From Pseudomonas sp. CFBP13508 (lineage in GTDB: Bacteria; Pseudomonadota; Gammaproteobacteria; Pseudomonadales; Pseudomonadaceae): a DNA stretch of 64,000 nt. The notes under the pieces were generated by a model that did not search any database, was not told where the DNA came from, and saw only the letters and a list, made by a program, of their open reading frames with translations. Position numbers and translations under genes: made by a program. Where the stretch lies: positions 801,890-865,889 of the forward strand of contig NZ_QFZZ01000002.1 of NCBI RefSeq assembly GCF_005233515.1, read 5' to 3'. This document shows positions 47,018-55,278 of this stretch, in pieces; the stretch's first letter is position 1; the number at the start of each line of letters is the position of its first letter.

Positions 47018-48331
47018 TCAGGCAGCGCCGGCAGCCTGACACGGTCCGGTACGTGGCATGCGCGCACCGAAATACGCCGCTGTCAGAACTCCCACCGCGC
47101 CCATCACTGCACAGAAGATTACGCAGACCCACGGGCTCCACGGCATCAGACCAATCAGCAACAGCGGCGTGATACTCGCCCACGCCGCGTAGGCAATGTT
47201 GTAGGTGAAGGAAATGCCCGACACGCGAATCCGCGCCGGGAACAACCCGACCATCACCGAAGGCACCGCACCCACTACCCCACAAGCGAGACCGGCGACC
47301 GCATAGGCCATGCCGATCCAATGCCCGCCCATGATCAGACAGCCATACAACACGCCAATGCCCAATGGCAGCAACAGGCTGTAGAGCATGACCGTGCGCC
47401 AGGCGCCGATGCGATCGACCAGCAGCCCCGCGATCACGCAGCCAATGTTGAGAAAGACGATGCCCAAGGCACTGAGGCCGAAGGTGTGGCTGGCGGTCAT
47501 GCCGAAGGTTTTCTGCATCATGGTCGGGGTAATGACCACGAAGACCACCACCGCCGAGGTGAGTACGCAGGTGAGCAACATGGCCGGCAGCATGGCCAGA
47601 CGATGTTCACGCAGCACCGTGCGCAGCGGCAGCTCGACCCGCGCCTCGCGTTGCGCTTCCATGGCCATGAACACCGGGGTTTCGCTGAGCCAGCGGCGCA
47701 GGTAAACGCCCACCACGCCGAACACGCCACCGAGCAGAAACGGATAGCGCCAGGCGTAATCGAGAATTTCGCCAGGCGTGAACACCTGCGCGAGGAAGGT
47801 CGCGGTGAGTGCGCCGATCAAGTAACCGAAGGTCAGGCCGGCCTGCAGAAAGCCCAAGGCGTAGCCGCGATGGCCGGTCGGTGCATGCTCGGCGACGAAC
47901 ACCCAGGCACTCGGCACTTCACCACCCACCGCCGCGCCTTGCAGAATGCGCAGCGCCAACAACAATAACGGGGCGAAATAGCCGATCTGTGCGTAGGTCG
48001 GCATGATCCCGATCAGCAGGCACGGCAGCGCCATCATCAGGATGCTCAGGCTGAACACCTTTTTGCGGCCCAGACGGTCGGCGAAATGCGCCATCAGAAT
48101 CCCGCCCAGCGGCCGCGCCAGATAACCGGTGACGAAGATGCCGAAACTCTGCAGCAAACGCAGCCACTCGGGCATTTCCGGGGGGAAGAACAACTGACTC
48201 AGGGTCAGTGCGAAGAATACGAAAATGATGAAATCGTAGATTTCCAGCGCCCCGCCGAGCGCCGCAAGGCCGAGGGTCTTGTAATCGGCACGGCTGAACG
48301 GCGCCGGTCGGGCTGGAGAATTGGCAGTCAT
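47018..48331 (-). CDS. MFS transporter, metabolite:H+ symporter (MHS) family
   Basis: A protein of about 437 residues with 12 membrane segments. YDFIIFVFFALTLSQLFFP, GYLARPLGGILMAHFADRLGRKKVF and RILQGAAVGGEVPSAWVFVAEHAP are signatures of the MHS group (citrate, alpha-ketoglutarate, proline/betaine). The ATG at 48331 begins MTANSPARPAPFSRAD; two upstream starts (ATG 48349, TTG 48355) are possible and the ribosome site is weak for all. Substrate not deducible. Confidence 0.82.
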   Translation of the reverse strand: MTANSPARPAPFSRADYKTLGLAALGGALEIYDFIIFVFFALTLSQLFFPPEMPEWLRLLQSFGIFVTGYLARPLGGILMAHFADRLGRKKVFSLSILMMALPCLLIGIMPTYAQIGYFAPLLLLALRILQGAAVGGEVPSAWVFVAEHAPTGHRGYALGFLQAGLTFGYLIGALTATFLAQVFTPGEILDYAWRYPFLLGGVFGVVGVYLRRWLSETPVFMAMEAQREARVELPLRTVLREHRLAMLPAMLLTCVLTSAVVVFVVITPTMMQKTFGMTASHTFGLSALGIVFLNIGCVIAGLLVDRIGAWRTVMLYSLLLPLGIGVLYGCLIMGGHWIGMAYAVAGLACGVVGAVPSVMVGLFPARIRVSGISFTYNIAYAAWASITPLLLIGLMPWSPWVCVIFCAVMGAVGVLTAAYFGARMPRTGPCQAAGAA

Positions 48332-48508
48332 GACAAGGAACTCAGGCATCGGCAAAAACCAAGGCGCTCATGGTCTACGCAAAAGCGCGGATCGACAACC
48401 CGTCAGACCATAGTCTCGGTTTGCGAAAACCTGCTCAACAAAAGGGCGGCGCTTGATTTACTGTTAGCGCCTGTCCAAGGGACCACGCCAACACCGACCA
48501 GCCGCCCA

Positions 48509-48600
48509 TGTGGGAGCGAGCCTGCTCGCGAAAGCGTCAGTTCAGACAACCTGATGCTGAATGTGCCGACGTCTTCGCGAGCAGGCTCGCTCCCACAGGG
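48509..48600. repeat. REPIN, GCGAGCAGGCTCGCTCCC family
   Basis: Inverted REP pair in the 343-base gap between the divergent MFS and AtoE-type genes. The remainder of the gap shows no other element. Confidence 0.92.
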
Positions 48601-48674
48601 GATCTCTGTGGCTGTCGAGCCGGGCGACTGCTCCCACGGATCAAAATAACCATAAAAAATCCGAGGTACTTCCC

Positions 48675-50093
48675 GTGGCCGTTGATATCGAAGATAGCCG
48701 CTCCGCGCGCTTTGCCCTGCGCTGTTCCAGTTTTGCCGAACGCTGGTTTCCCGACTCCTGGGTATTCGCCGCGTTGGCCGTGATCATCGTTGCGCTGGCC
48801 ACTTTGGCCATGGGCGCCAAACCCACCGCTGCAGCGATGGCCTTCGGCGACGGCTTCTGGAGCCTGATCCCGTTCACCATGCAGATGGCCTTCGTGGTGA
48901 TCGGCGGCTACGTCGTCGCTAGCTCTCCGCCCGCAGTCAAGCTGATCGACAAACTGGCACGCATCCCGAAAAACGGCCGCTCCGCCGTGGCTTGGGTAGC
49001 GTTGATCTCAATGGTCGCCTCGCTGCTCAATTGGGGTCTGTCGCTGGTATTCGGCGGACTGCTGGTACGCGCCCTCGCCCGGCGCACTGACCTGAAAATG
49101 GATTACCGCGCGGCCGGTGCTGCGGCATATTTGGGACTTGGCGCGGTGTGGGCGCTGGGCTTGTCATCGTCAGCCGCACAGTTGCAGGCCAACCCGGGCA
49201 GCCTGCCGCCGTCGATCCTGTCGATCACTGGCGTAATCCCGTTCACCGAAACCATTTTTCTCTGGCAGTCCGGGGTCATGCTGCTGGCGCTGATCGTGAT
49301 TTCGATCATCATCGCCTACGCCACCGCGCCCGGGCCGAATTCGGCACGCGACGCCAAGGCCTGCGGCATCGACCCGGCGTTCAACCTGCCGCCGCTGCAA
49401 CCGCGCACGCGCCCCGGCGAATGGCTGGAACACAGCCCTTTGCTGATCATCGTGTTGGTGCTGCTGGCGGCGGGATGGCTGTTTCACGAGTTTTCGACCA
49501 AACCGGCGATTACCGCGATTTCCGGCCTGAACACCTACAACTTCCTGTTCATCATGCTTGGCGCGCTGCTGCACTGGCGCCCGCGCAGCTTCCTTGATGC
49601 GGTGGCCCGTGCGGTGCCGACCACCACTGGCGTGTTGATCCAGTTCCCGCTGTACGGCTCGATCGCCGCGCTGATGACCACGGTCAAAGGCGCCGATGCG
49701 CAAACCCTCGCGCATCACATCTCGACCTTCTTCGTCAGCATCGCCTCCCACGATACCTACGCGCTGCTGATGGGCGTGTATTCGGCGATCCTCGGTTTCT
49801 TCATCCCGTCCGGCGGCGGCAAATGGATCATCGAAGCGCCCTACGTGATGCAAGTCGCCAATGACTTGCAATACCACCTTGGCTGGGCGGTGCAGATCTA
49901 CAACGCCGCCGAAGCACTGCCGAACCTGATCAACCCGTTCTACATGCTGCCGCTGCTGGGCGTGCTCGGGTTGAAGGCGCGGGATCTGATCGGCTTCTCG
50001 TTCGTGCAACTGCTGGTGCACACGCCACTGGTGCTGCTGCTGTTGTGGGCGCTGGGGACGACATTGGCGTATACGCCGCCGGTGATGCCGTAA
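48675..50093 (+). CDS. Short-chain fatty acid transporter (AtoE family)
   Basis: A 472-residue membrane protein with about 11-12 hydrophobic segments, of the AtoE/TIGR00366 family that takes up short-chain fatty acids such as acetoacetate or butyrate. Conserved parts include RWFPDSWVFAALAV, MQMAFVVIGGYVVASSP, GFFIPSGGGKWIIEAPYV and AEALPNLINPFYMLPLLG. GTG start after GAGG. No ato catabolic genes are next to it here. Confidence 0.88.
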   Translation: MAVDIEDSRSARFALRCSSFAERWFPDSWVFAALAVIIVALATLAMGAKPTAAAMAFGDGFWSLIPFTMQMAFVVIGGYVVASSPPAVKLIDKLARIPKNGRSAVAWVALISMVASLLNWGLSLVFGGLLVRALARRTDLKMDYRAAGAAAYLGLGAVWALGLSSSAAQLQANPGSLPPSILSITGVIPFTETIFLWQSGVMLLALIVISIIIAYATAPGPNSARDAKACGIDPAFNLPPLQPRTRPGEWLEHSPLLIIVLVLLAAGWLFHEFSTKPAITAISGLNTYNFLFIMLGALLHWRPRSFLDAVARAVPTTTGVLIQFPLYGSIAALMTTVKGADAQTLAHHISTFFVSIASHDTYALLMGVYSAILGFFIPSGGGKWIIEAPYVMQVANDLQYHLGWAVQIYNAAEALPNLINPFYMLPLLGVLGLKARDLIGFSFVQLLVHTPLVLLLLWALGTTLAYTPPVMP

Positions 50094-50099
50094 GTCGAT

Positions 50100-50130
50100 A
50101 AAAACGCACCTGCTCAAGGGCAGGTGCTCT
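50100..50130 (-). terminator. Terminator of the nucleotidyltransferase gene
   Basis: Stem GCACCTGC / GCAGGTGC with AAAAA on the left, which becomes a T run on the minus strand. It lies just beyond the stop codon at 50154 and between the two convergent genes. Confidence 0.75.
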
Positions 50131-50153
50131 TAAAACTTGGTTTGATCGCTGCT

Positions 50154-50444
50154 TTAGACGGGTCGCGCCTGATCAAGCACCTGCTGACGAAATTTCACTG
50201 GCAGGTCGCCGGGGGTCAGCACCTCGACCGCAACACCCAGCAGGTCTTCAAGCTCAACCTGAAGCCCGCCCAGATCAAAAAGCGTCGTGCCGGGCAGCGG
50301 GTCAACCAGCAGATCGAGATCGCTACCGTCCAGATCCGTCCCCAGCAATGCTGAACCAAATACACGCGGGTTGGCCACACGAAAGCGCCCGATCACTTCG
50401 CGGACGGCGGACCTTTGCATGTCGAGAGCAGTAGAAGGCTTCAT
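50154..50444 (-). CDS. MNT-type minimal nucleotidyltransferase (MntA-like)
   Basis: A 96-residue protein with the nucleotidyltransferase motif FGSALLGTDLDGSDLDLLVD (GSx10DxD, residues about 29-48). Such proteins are antitoxins that AMPylate a HEPN ribonuclease toxin encoded next to them. No HEPN (DUF86) gene is found on either side; a terminator follows directly. It is therefore an orphan antitoxin or a protein with another target. The third acidic residue, needed for full activity, is likely the E in VAVEVL. Confidence 0.78.
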   Translation of the reverse strand: MKPSTALDMQRSAVREVIGRFRVANPRVFGSALLGTDLDGSDLDLLVDPLPGTTLFDLGGLQVELEDLLGVAVEVLTPGDLPVKFRQQVLDQARPV

Positions 50445-50661
50445 GACTCACCCTTGGAAAATTCGATGTCGCTGCAGTCTAGCAGTGCGGACGCGCACCA
50501 GGCAGCGTGCTTGTTGGCACAGCCGTAACAATATGTGCGCTGCTTGGGTCATACCGCATTCAGGCAAGAATCCACACTCAACCGCTTTTCTGTCAAACAC
50601 CACTGATCCAATATGAAGCGCCCCCAAATCGAGGGAAACCCACGCTGAAAAGGATCTGAGC

Positions 50662-51834
50662 ATGTTCAAACTCGCAGGACTTACCCTCGTTGCACTGACG
50701 CTAAGCGCCGCCGCTCACGCCGATGTCGACGTGAAACTGGGCAGCACCGAGCGCGTCACCCGGCTCTTCGCCTACCCCAACAATTGCAGCGTGATCTGCT
50801 TCCGCAACTGGACGCTGGAGCAGACCGTCGCTCATTACTTGAGCCAGAGCGTCCAACGCGACGGTTACACCGATGCCAAGGTGCTGGTGAAGACCGACAA
50901 CGATCAGCTCTACGCCGAGATCACCGGAGTGCCGGACGGCTATGACAGGTCATTGTCCGCGCTGCTCGACGCCGGGGATCTGGCTTATGCCGGCGCCAGC
51001 AAGCTCAATGCCGATGGCAAGTGGGCCTACAGTTGGTATCTGTTCCTGCCACTGGGCATGGCGCTGGAGAATCGCAAGAGCGTCGAGTTGCTGCACTTCC
51101 CGCCTGACTACTCGCTGACCCAGGCGCAGGATTATCTGCGCTCGAACACCACCGACCGCTGGGCGACTTTGCTGACCGATAACGGCATCCCTGCCGGGCA
51201 GACGCCGGCTTATCAGACCATCATCGACATCGCGCCGATCGCCGCGCCGTCCAACGCCGGCGGGGATCTGGAGGACGTCTATGACTACTTCAAGGATTAC
51301 CAGACCACGCTGGTCAAGCAGTTCAGTAAGACCGCCAGCGGCACGACGCTGCCGATGGTTGCGTTCGGGGCGCCGGTGCGCAACTGGATCAAGGAACAGT
51401 ATGGGCCGACGGTGGGCGTATTGGGTCTGGCAAGCATCAGTCCGAGCGAAGGGGTGAACGTGCCGGTGCTCGGTTCCAACCATCCGAGCTATATCTGGTA
51501 CGCCGCCGATCCGAAGAGCTATACCGGCGACGATGCCCAGGCCAAGGCTGACGCGGCGGGCCTGAAAGTCATGGGTCAGGATCTGAGCGCGGCCTGCTGG
51601 CAGGCCGGGATGGGCAGCAAACCGGGCAGCGATGCGCAGGCCACGCTGAACAGTTGCACGCAAACATGGCAAGTGATGCAAAAGGTCAAAACCTGCGAGT
51701 TGTTCTATACCTCGATTCGCGATCTCAGCGCCGAACAAGCCGCTGCCAAGTGCGCAACGCCACCGGTCAAGACGCAACTGCAACAGCTGAAAGCGCCACT
51801 GCCTGCGGCCGCCGTGCCCGCACCTGCTTTGTAA
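50662..51834 (+). CDS. Secreted protein of unknown function
   Basis: A 390-residue protein with a signal peptide (MFKLAGLTLVALTLSAAAHA, cleavage at about residue 20), so it is exported. The mature part has several Cys (NNCSVICFRNW, AACWQAG, NSCTQTW, KTCELF, AKCATP) that could form disulfides, and a Pro/Ala-rich tail. It does not match a family I can name. AAGGATCTGAGC precedes the ATG. It is monocistronic; a hairpin lies downstream. Confidence 0.7.
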   Translation: MFKLAGLTLVALTLSAAAHADVDVKLGSTERVTRLFAYPNNCSVICFRNWTLEQTVAHYLSQSVQRDGYTDAKVLVKTDNDQLYAEITGVPDGYDRSLSALLDAGDLAYAGASKLNADGKWAYSWYLFLPLGMALENRKSVELLHFPPDYSLTQAQDYLRSNTTDRWATLLTDNGIPAGQTPAYQTIIDIAPIAAPSNAGGDLEDVYDYFKDYQTTLVKQFSKTASGTTLPMVAFGAPVRNWIKEQYGPTVGVLGLASISPSEGVNVPVLGSNHPSYIWYAADPKSYTGDDAQAKADAAGLKVMGQDLSAACWQAGMGSKPGSDAQATLNSCTQTWQVMQKVKTCELFYTSIRDLSAEQAAAKCATPPVKTQLQQLKAPLPAAAVPAPAL

Positions 51835-51850
51835 TCGTTGCCGCAGTAAC

Positions 51851-51876
51851 CCCGTGTCAGCCAATGCTGACGCGGG
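51851..51876 (+). other. Hairpin after the secreted-protein gene
   Basis: CCCGTGTCAGC / GCTGACGCGGG forms an 11-base stem with one mismatch around CAAT. It has no T tail, so it may be a weak or Rho-assisted terminator. Confidence 0.4.
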
Positions 51877-52009
51877 ATAACGGCGATCGCGCCTGTCAGG
51901 TTTGACAGTAGACCAGTAGTTTCAATTGCGCGACGCTTGGATCCAATCATGCATCGCCAGGCGAGGCATGGGCACAACCCGGAGGCAATACCCACCGACA
52001 AGGACTGTT

Positions 52010-52534
52010 ATGAACAATCAAGCCATGGGCCGGCACTCGCCGCGCGACACCGAAGGCATCTATCCCTTCGCCGGACTTCCCGTGCGGCTGGGCTTTCCAT
52101 CCTGCGCCGACTTCCAGATCATCCACAACGAACGAGGCGTTGCCACGGCGGTGGTCGCGCGTCGCGAATTTCTGCGCATCAGCCGAATGTGCCGGGTTTC
52201 CGGGCAATTGCTGCCCTATCGCTGTCGACAGACCCGCCAGTTGCAAACCGGCATCCACGTTTACGATCCGCGCTTTTGCGGGGTGCTGGAACACGCCTGC
52301 GACCCGAATGTATTTCTCGACATGAGCGAGTTGTGGCTGTGGGCGTTGAAAGATATCCATAGCGGCGAACATCTGAGCATCGATTACGCATCGACCGAAG
52401 ACAAACTGCTACGCCAGTTCGCCTGCGATTGCGGTTCGTCGCGTTGCCGTGGCTGGATCACCGGTTACGACGAACCACCCACGCCTGAAGGCCAGCGCTT
52501 TTTACAGCGCTGGCGTCACGCGGGGCGAGGTTGA
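52010..52534 (+). CDS. SET-domain protein (putative protein methyltransferase)
   Basis: A 174-residue protein. The C-terminal half has the SET core LEHACDPNVFLD, then GEHLSIDYAS, and a post-SET-like Cys cluster CDCGSSRCRGW. SET proteins methylate lysines using SAM, and bacterial members often act on ribosomal or unknown targets. The N-terminus lacks a signal peptide. AAGGA precedes the ATG at 52010; the longer frame from 51926 is rejected. Substrate unknown. Confidence 0.75.
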   Translation: MNNQAMGRHSPRDTEGIYPFAGLPVRLGFPSCADFQIIHNERGVATAVVARREFLRISRMCRVSGQLLPYRCRQTRQLQTGIHVYDPRFCGVLEHACDPNVFLDMSELWLWALKDIHSGEHLSIDYASTEDKLLRQFACDCGSSRCRGWITGYDEPPTPEGQRFLQRWRHAGRG

Positions 52535-52542
52535 AGTGACGG

Positions 52543-53187
52543 TTATGGCGCGCCGACAGGGCGCAAACGATATTGCGGCGGCAACTGTTCGAAACCACTG
52601 ATGGTGGTATTGAGACTTTTCCAGCGGCCATCCTTGATCCCGTAGATGCAGCCGTGGATCGACAGGGGCTGGCCGCGATGCCAGGCGTTCTGGATGATGC
52701 TGGTGTGCGCGACGTTGGCCACTTGCTGGATCACGTTGAGTTCGCACATGCGATCGACCTGCTCTTCTTCGGTCGCCAGCTTGGCCAGCTCTTCGCGTTT
52801 CTCGTAATACAGATCGCGGATCGAGCGCAGCCAGCCGTCAATCAGGCCAAACTGGCGATCCTGCATCGACGCACGCACACCGCCGCAGCCGTAGTGGCCG
52901 GTGACGAGGATGTGTTTGACCTTGAGCACATCCACCGCGTACTGGATCACGGACAGGCAGTTGAGGTCGGTGTGCAGCACGACGTTGGCCACGTTGCGGT
53001 GCACGAACAGATCGCCCGGCAGCATGCCGACGATTTCATTGGCCGGTACGCGTGCGTCGGAGCAACCGATCCATAGATATTCCGGAGTCTGCTGGCGCGC
53101 CAGTTTGGCGAAGAAATCCGGGTCTTCCTTGGTGATCGCGTCAGCCCAACGCTCGTTGTTATCAATCAGGTCTTGTAGATCGTGCAT
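52543..53187 (-). CDS. can: Beta-class carbonic anhydrase
   Basis: A 214-residue zinc enzyme that interconverts CO2 and bicarbonate. The beta-class ligands are in WIGCSDARVPANEI (Cys, Asp, Arg) and TGHYGCGGVRA (His, Cys). The ATG at 53187 begins MHDLQDLIDNNERWADA; the 411-codon frame upstream is a shadow. It is transcribed alone, convergent with the SET gene, and marks the return to conserved Pseudomonas gene order. Confidence 0.95.
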   Translation of the reverse strand: MHDLQDLIDNNERWADAITKEDPDFFAKLARQQTPEYLWIGCSDARVPANEIVGMLPGDLFVHRNVANVVLHTDLNCLSVIQYAVDVLKVKHILVTGHYGCGGVRASMQDRQFGLIDGWLRSIRDLYYEKREELAKLATEEEQVDRMCELNVIQQVANVAHTSIIQNAWHRGQPLSIHGCIYGIKDGRWKSLNTTISGFEQLPPQYRLRPVGAP

Positions 53188-53327
53188 GGATAAGGCCTCA
53201 AGAAAGATGCGCAGGTTTGATAGACGACCACCCGTCGAAGTCACGCCGCCAGCGCAAAGTGTTTTCGTTGGAATTCTCGCGCGCCCGGTGAGTCCACTCA
53301 GTAAGGCCCACACTATGAGGAATTGCC

Positions 53328-53735
53328 ATGACTGATTCACGACGCCCTTATGATGCGGTGCAACCGGAACCCATCGATGATAACGAAGACCGCATGGGCT
53401 CGGTGCACGAGCTGGACTTTGACGACGAAGAGCCCAGCGCGAAGATCGGCGATGAGCTGCCCGAGCGTGAACGTGAACAATTGATGCCTGCTGAGCGAGT
53501 GCGTGAGGCGGGTATGACCGGGGCCTCGGTGGACGATCACCAGCCGACTGATGATGACCTGAGCCCTGAGACTTTGATTCGCGAGGATGGTGCGCGCGAT
53601 GCCGAGGAAGTCGGCGACGGCGATCAGACGGATTGGGATTTGAGCGTGGTCGATAAAAATGACATCGGCGGCGGCGACGGGCTGGATGAGGCGGAACTGG
53701 CGGATCTGGATCCGCTGGATGGCAAGCGGAGATAA
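53328..53735 (+). CDS. Acidic conserved protein
   Basis: A 135-residue very acidic, probably disordered protein (long runs of D and E, for example VHELDFDDEEP and LDEAELADLDPLDG). No catalytic motif is seen. Homologues at this position in Pseudomonas are sometimes labelled serine kinase/phosphatase, which the sequence does not support. ATG start after GAGGAATTGCC. Confidence 0.65.
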   Translation: MTDSRRPYDAVQPEPIDDNEDRMGSVHELDFDDEEPSAKIGDELPEREREQLMPAERVREAGMTGASVDDHQPTDDDLSPETLIREDGARDAEEVGDGDQTDWDLSVVDKNDIGGGDGLDEAELADLDPLDGKRR

Positions 53736-53754
53736 GAGGCGCCTGATCTGACGC

Positions 53755-53832
53755 GTTCGCGAGCAGGCTCGCTCCCACAGGGTTCAGGGATGGTTACAGA
53801 ATCAAATGTGGGAGCGAGCCTGCTCGCGAAGC
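53755..53832. repeat. REPIN, GCGAGCAGGCTCGCTCCC family
   Basis: Inverted REP pair between the convergent acidic-protein and rimI genes. Confidence 0.92.
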
Positions 53833-53844
53833 TTTCAAGGTCGA

Positions 53845-54297
53845 TCAGTCAACCAGGGTACAGGCCATCACCACCGCATCCTCACGCCCGCCCACCGCCG
53901 GATAATAATCGCGACGCCGGCCGATCTCGTTGAAGCCATAACGCTCATACAACCTGAACGCAGCAGTATTACTGTCGCGCACTTCGAGAAAACATTCGCG
54001 AGCCTCGGCCGCATACGCCCGCGACATCAAATGCTCAAGCAACGTCAGGCCCAACCCGCGCCCCTGATTTTCCGGCTTGACGGTGATATTGAGCAGGTGC
54101 GCCTCATCAAGAATGATCTGCACCACACCGTGGCCCACCTGCTGCTGCCCTTCGAACATCAGCCAGATCTGGTATTTGCCCAGGCCATCGAGAAAAATCC
54201 CCCGCGTCCACGGATGGCTGTACGCGGCGTATTCGATCTTCAACACAGCGTCCAGGTCCGCCTCGGTCATCGGGCGAAAGGTTACAGCCTCACTCAT
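53845..54297 (-). CDS. rimI: Ribosomal protein S18-alanine N-acetyltransferase
   Basis: A 150-residue GNAT acetyltransferase that acetylates the N-terminal Ala of ribosomal protein S18. The acetyl-CoA motif ENQGRGLGLTLLEHLMS (about residues 77-93) and the RimI C-terminal blocks CFLEVRDSNTAAFRLYERYGF and RRDYYP are diagnostic. Its start overlaps the preceding gene's stop by eight bases. Confidence 0.93.
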   Translation of the reverse strand: MSEAVTFRPMTEADLDAVLKIEYAAYSHPWTRGIFLDGLGKYQIWLMFEGQQQVGHGVVQIILDEAHLLNITVKPENQGRGLGLTLLEHLMSRAYAAEARECFLEVRDSNTAAFRLYERYGFNEIGRRRDYYPAVGGREDAVVMACTLVD

Positions 54298-55036
54298 CGG
54301 ATTGTTTCCAGCGCGCCATCAGCCGACGCATGGCTTGCCACACAGCGGCCTTGCGCTGTGGCTCTTCCATTAACAGTTCCAGACCGGGAATCGCCCAAGC
54401 CAGGCCCAGACCTTCGATCTGCAATTCACTATTGAACGCTTCGGCGTCCGCTTCCCCGGCAAATTTCACCGCCGGCAGGCCGATCAGCCACAGACAGGCG
54501 CAGGGCGCCGCTTCCATCTGCACCGAGAGGAAGCCTTGCACGAAGTCGCGCGCCGCTTCCGGGCCTTGATCCAGCGTGCCGCGATTGAGCCACGGCCAGC
54601 GCACAGGTTCGCCGACGATTTGCGGCGCATCCGGCAGACCGGCGGCGCGCAGCATGTCCTTGAGCAGCAGGTAGGCCGGATCGCGACTCTGAAACGCTTC
54701 GCCTGTGGGTAACTCGACCAGCAGCAGGCAACGCCCGGCGCGCAGCAGTTGCAGGGCGAAACGCGGCGGCGGCACTGGCGCAGGCTTGACCACCACCGGC
54801 GTGTCGTCGACTTCCTCCACCGGTTTGGCGCCGTTGCGGGTACTGGCCAGCGACGGACGCGGCACCTCGATTTTCGGTCGCTCGGCCTGACGCGCGGCAG
54901 GCTGCGCCGGTGCTTCGGCCTGAGGCGCCGGAACAACCGGTACCTCAAGCTCAGGCTCGGGCATCTCCAGCAGCTCGGGCCGCGACGGTGCGGCGAAAGG
55001 CAGTTCGGTGCGCGGCAGCCAGTTGACCACCTGCAT
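54290..55036 (-). CDS. Conserved protein upstream of rimI
   Basis: A 248-residue protein. The first 100 residues are Pro/Ala-rich and low-complexity (PAPQAEAPAQPAARQAERP), followed by a folded C-terminal domain (RFALQLLRAGRCLLLVELP ... FVQGFLSVQMEAAPCACLWLIGLPAV). The position before rimI matches holD (DNA polymerase III psi) in E. coli, and the C-terminal domain could be a divergent psi-like fold, but I cannot confirm it. The Pro-rich segment explains occasional TonB labels. The ATG at 55036 is preferred over the long frame to 55339. Confidence 0.6.
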   Translation of the reverse strand: MQVVNWLPRTELPFAAPSRPELLEMPEPELEVPVVPAPQAEAPAQPAARQAERPKIEVPRPSLASTRNGAKPVEEVDDTPVVVKPAPVPPPRFALQLLRAGRCLLLVELPTGEAFQSRDPAYLLLKDMLRAAGLPDAPQIVGEPVRWPWLNRGTLDQGPEAARDFVQGFLSVQMEAAPCACLWLIGLPAVKFAGEADAEAFNSELQIEGLGLAWAIPGLELLMEEPQRKAAVWQAMRRLMARWKQSDE

Positions 55037-55278
55037 GGCGTTCAAATAGGCGCGGCGGCGGGACTCGATAAGCAAAGGTCGGCCACTTGTGGATAACGGA
55101 AAGTGCGCTGATTCTACCGCCCTTCGCACAAGATCGCTCGCTGTTGATCGATACCCCGCGCTGCGCTGCGCCGCTGCCCTTTGGGCAAAGAATGCGACAG
55201 CCCGTCCCGAGAGTGAATCGCCGCGCCTGTGATGCAGTACAATCGCCGCTTTTAATCGCCAACCAGCCGGCCATTCCG

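Noticed and set aside
52491..52514. Perfect 9-bp hairpin near the end of the SET gene as a terminator for the carbonic anhydrase gene
   Set aside because: It lies inside the SET coding sequence and has no T tail in either direction.
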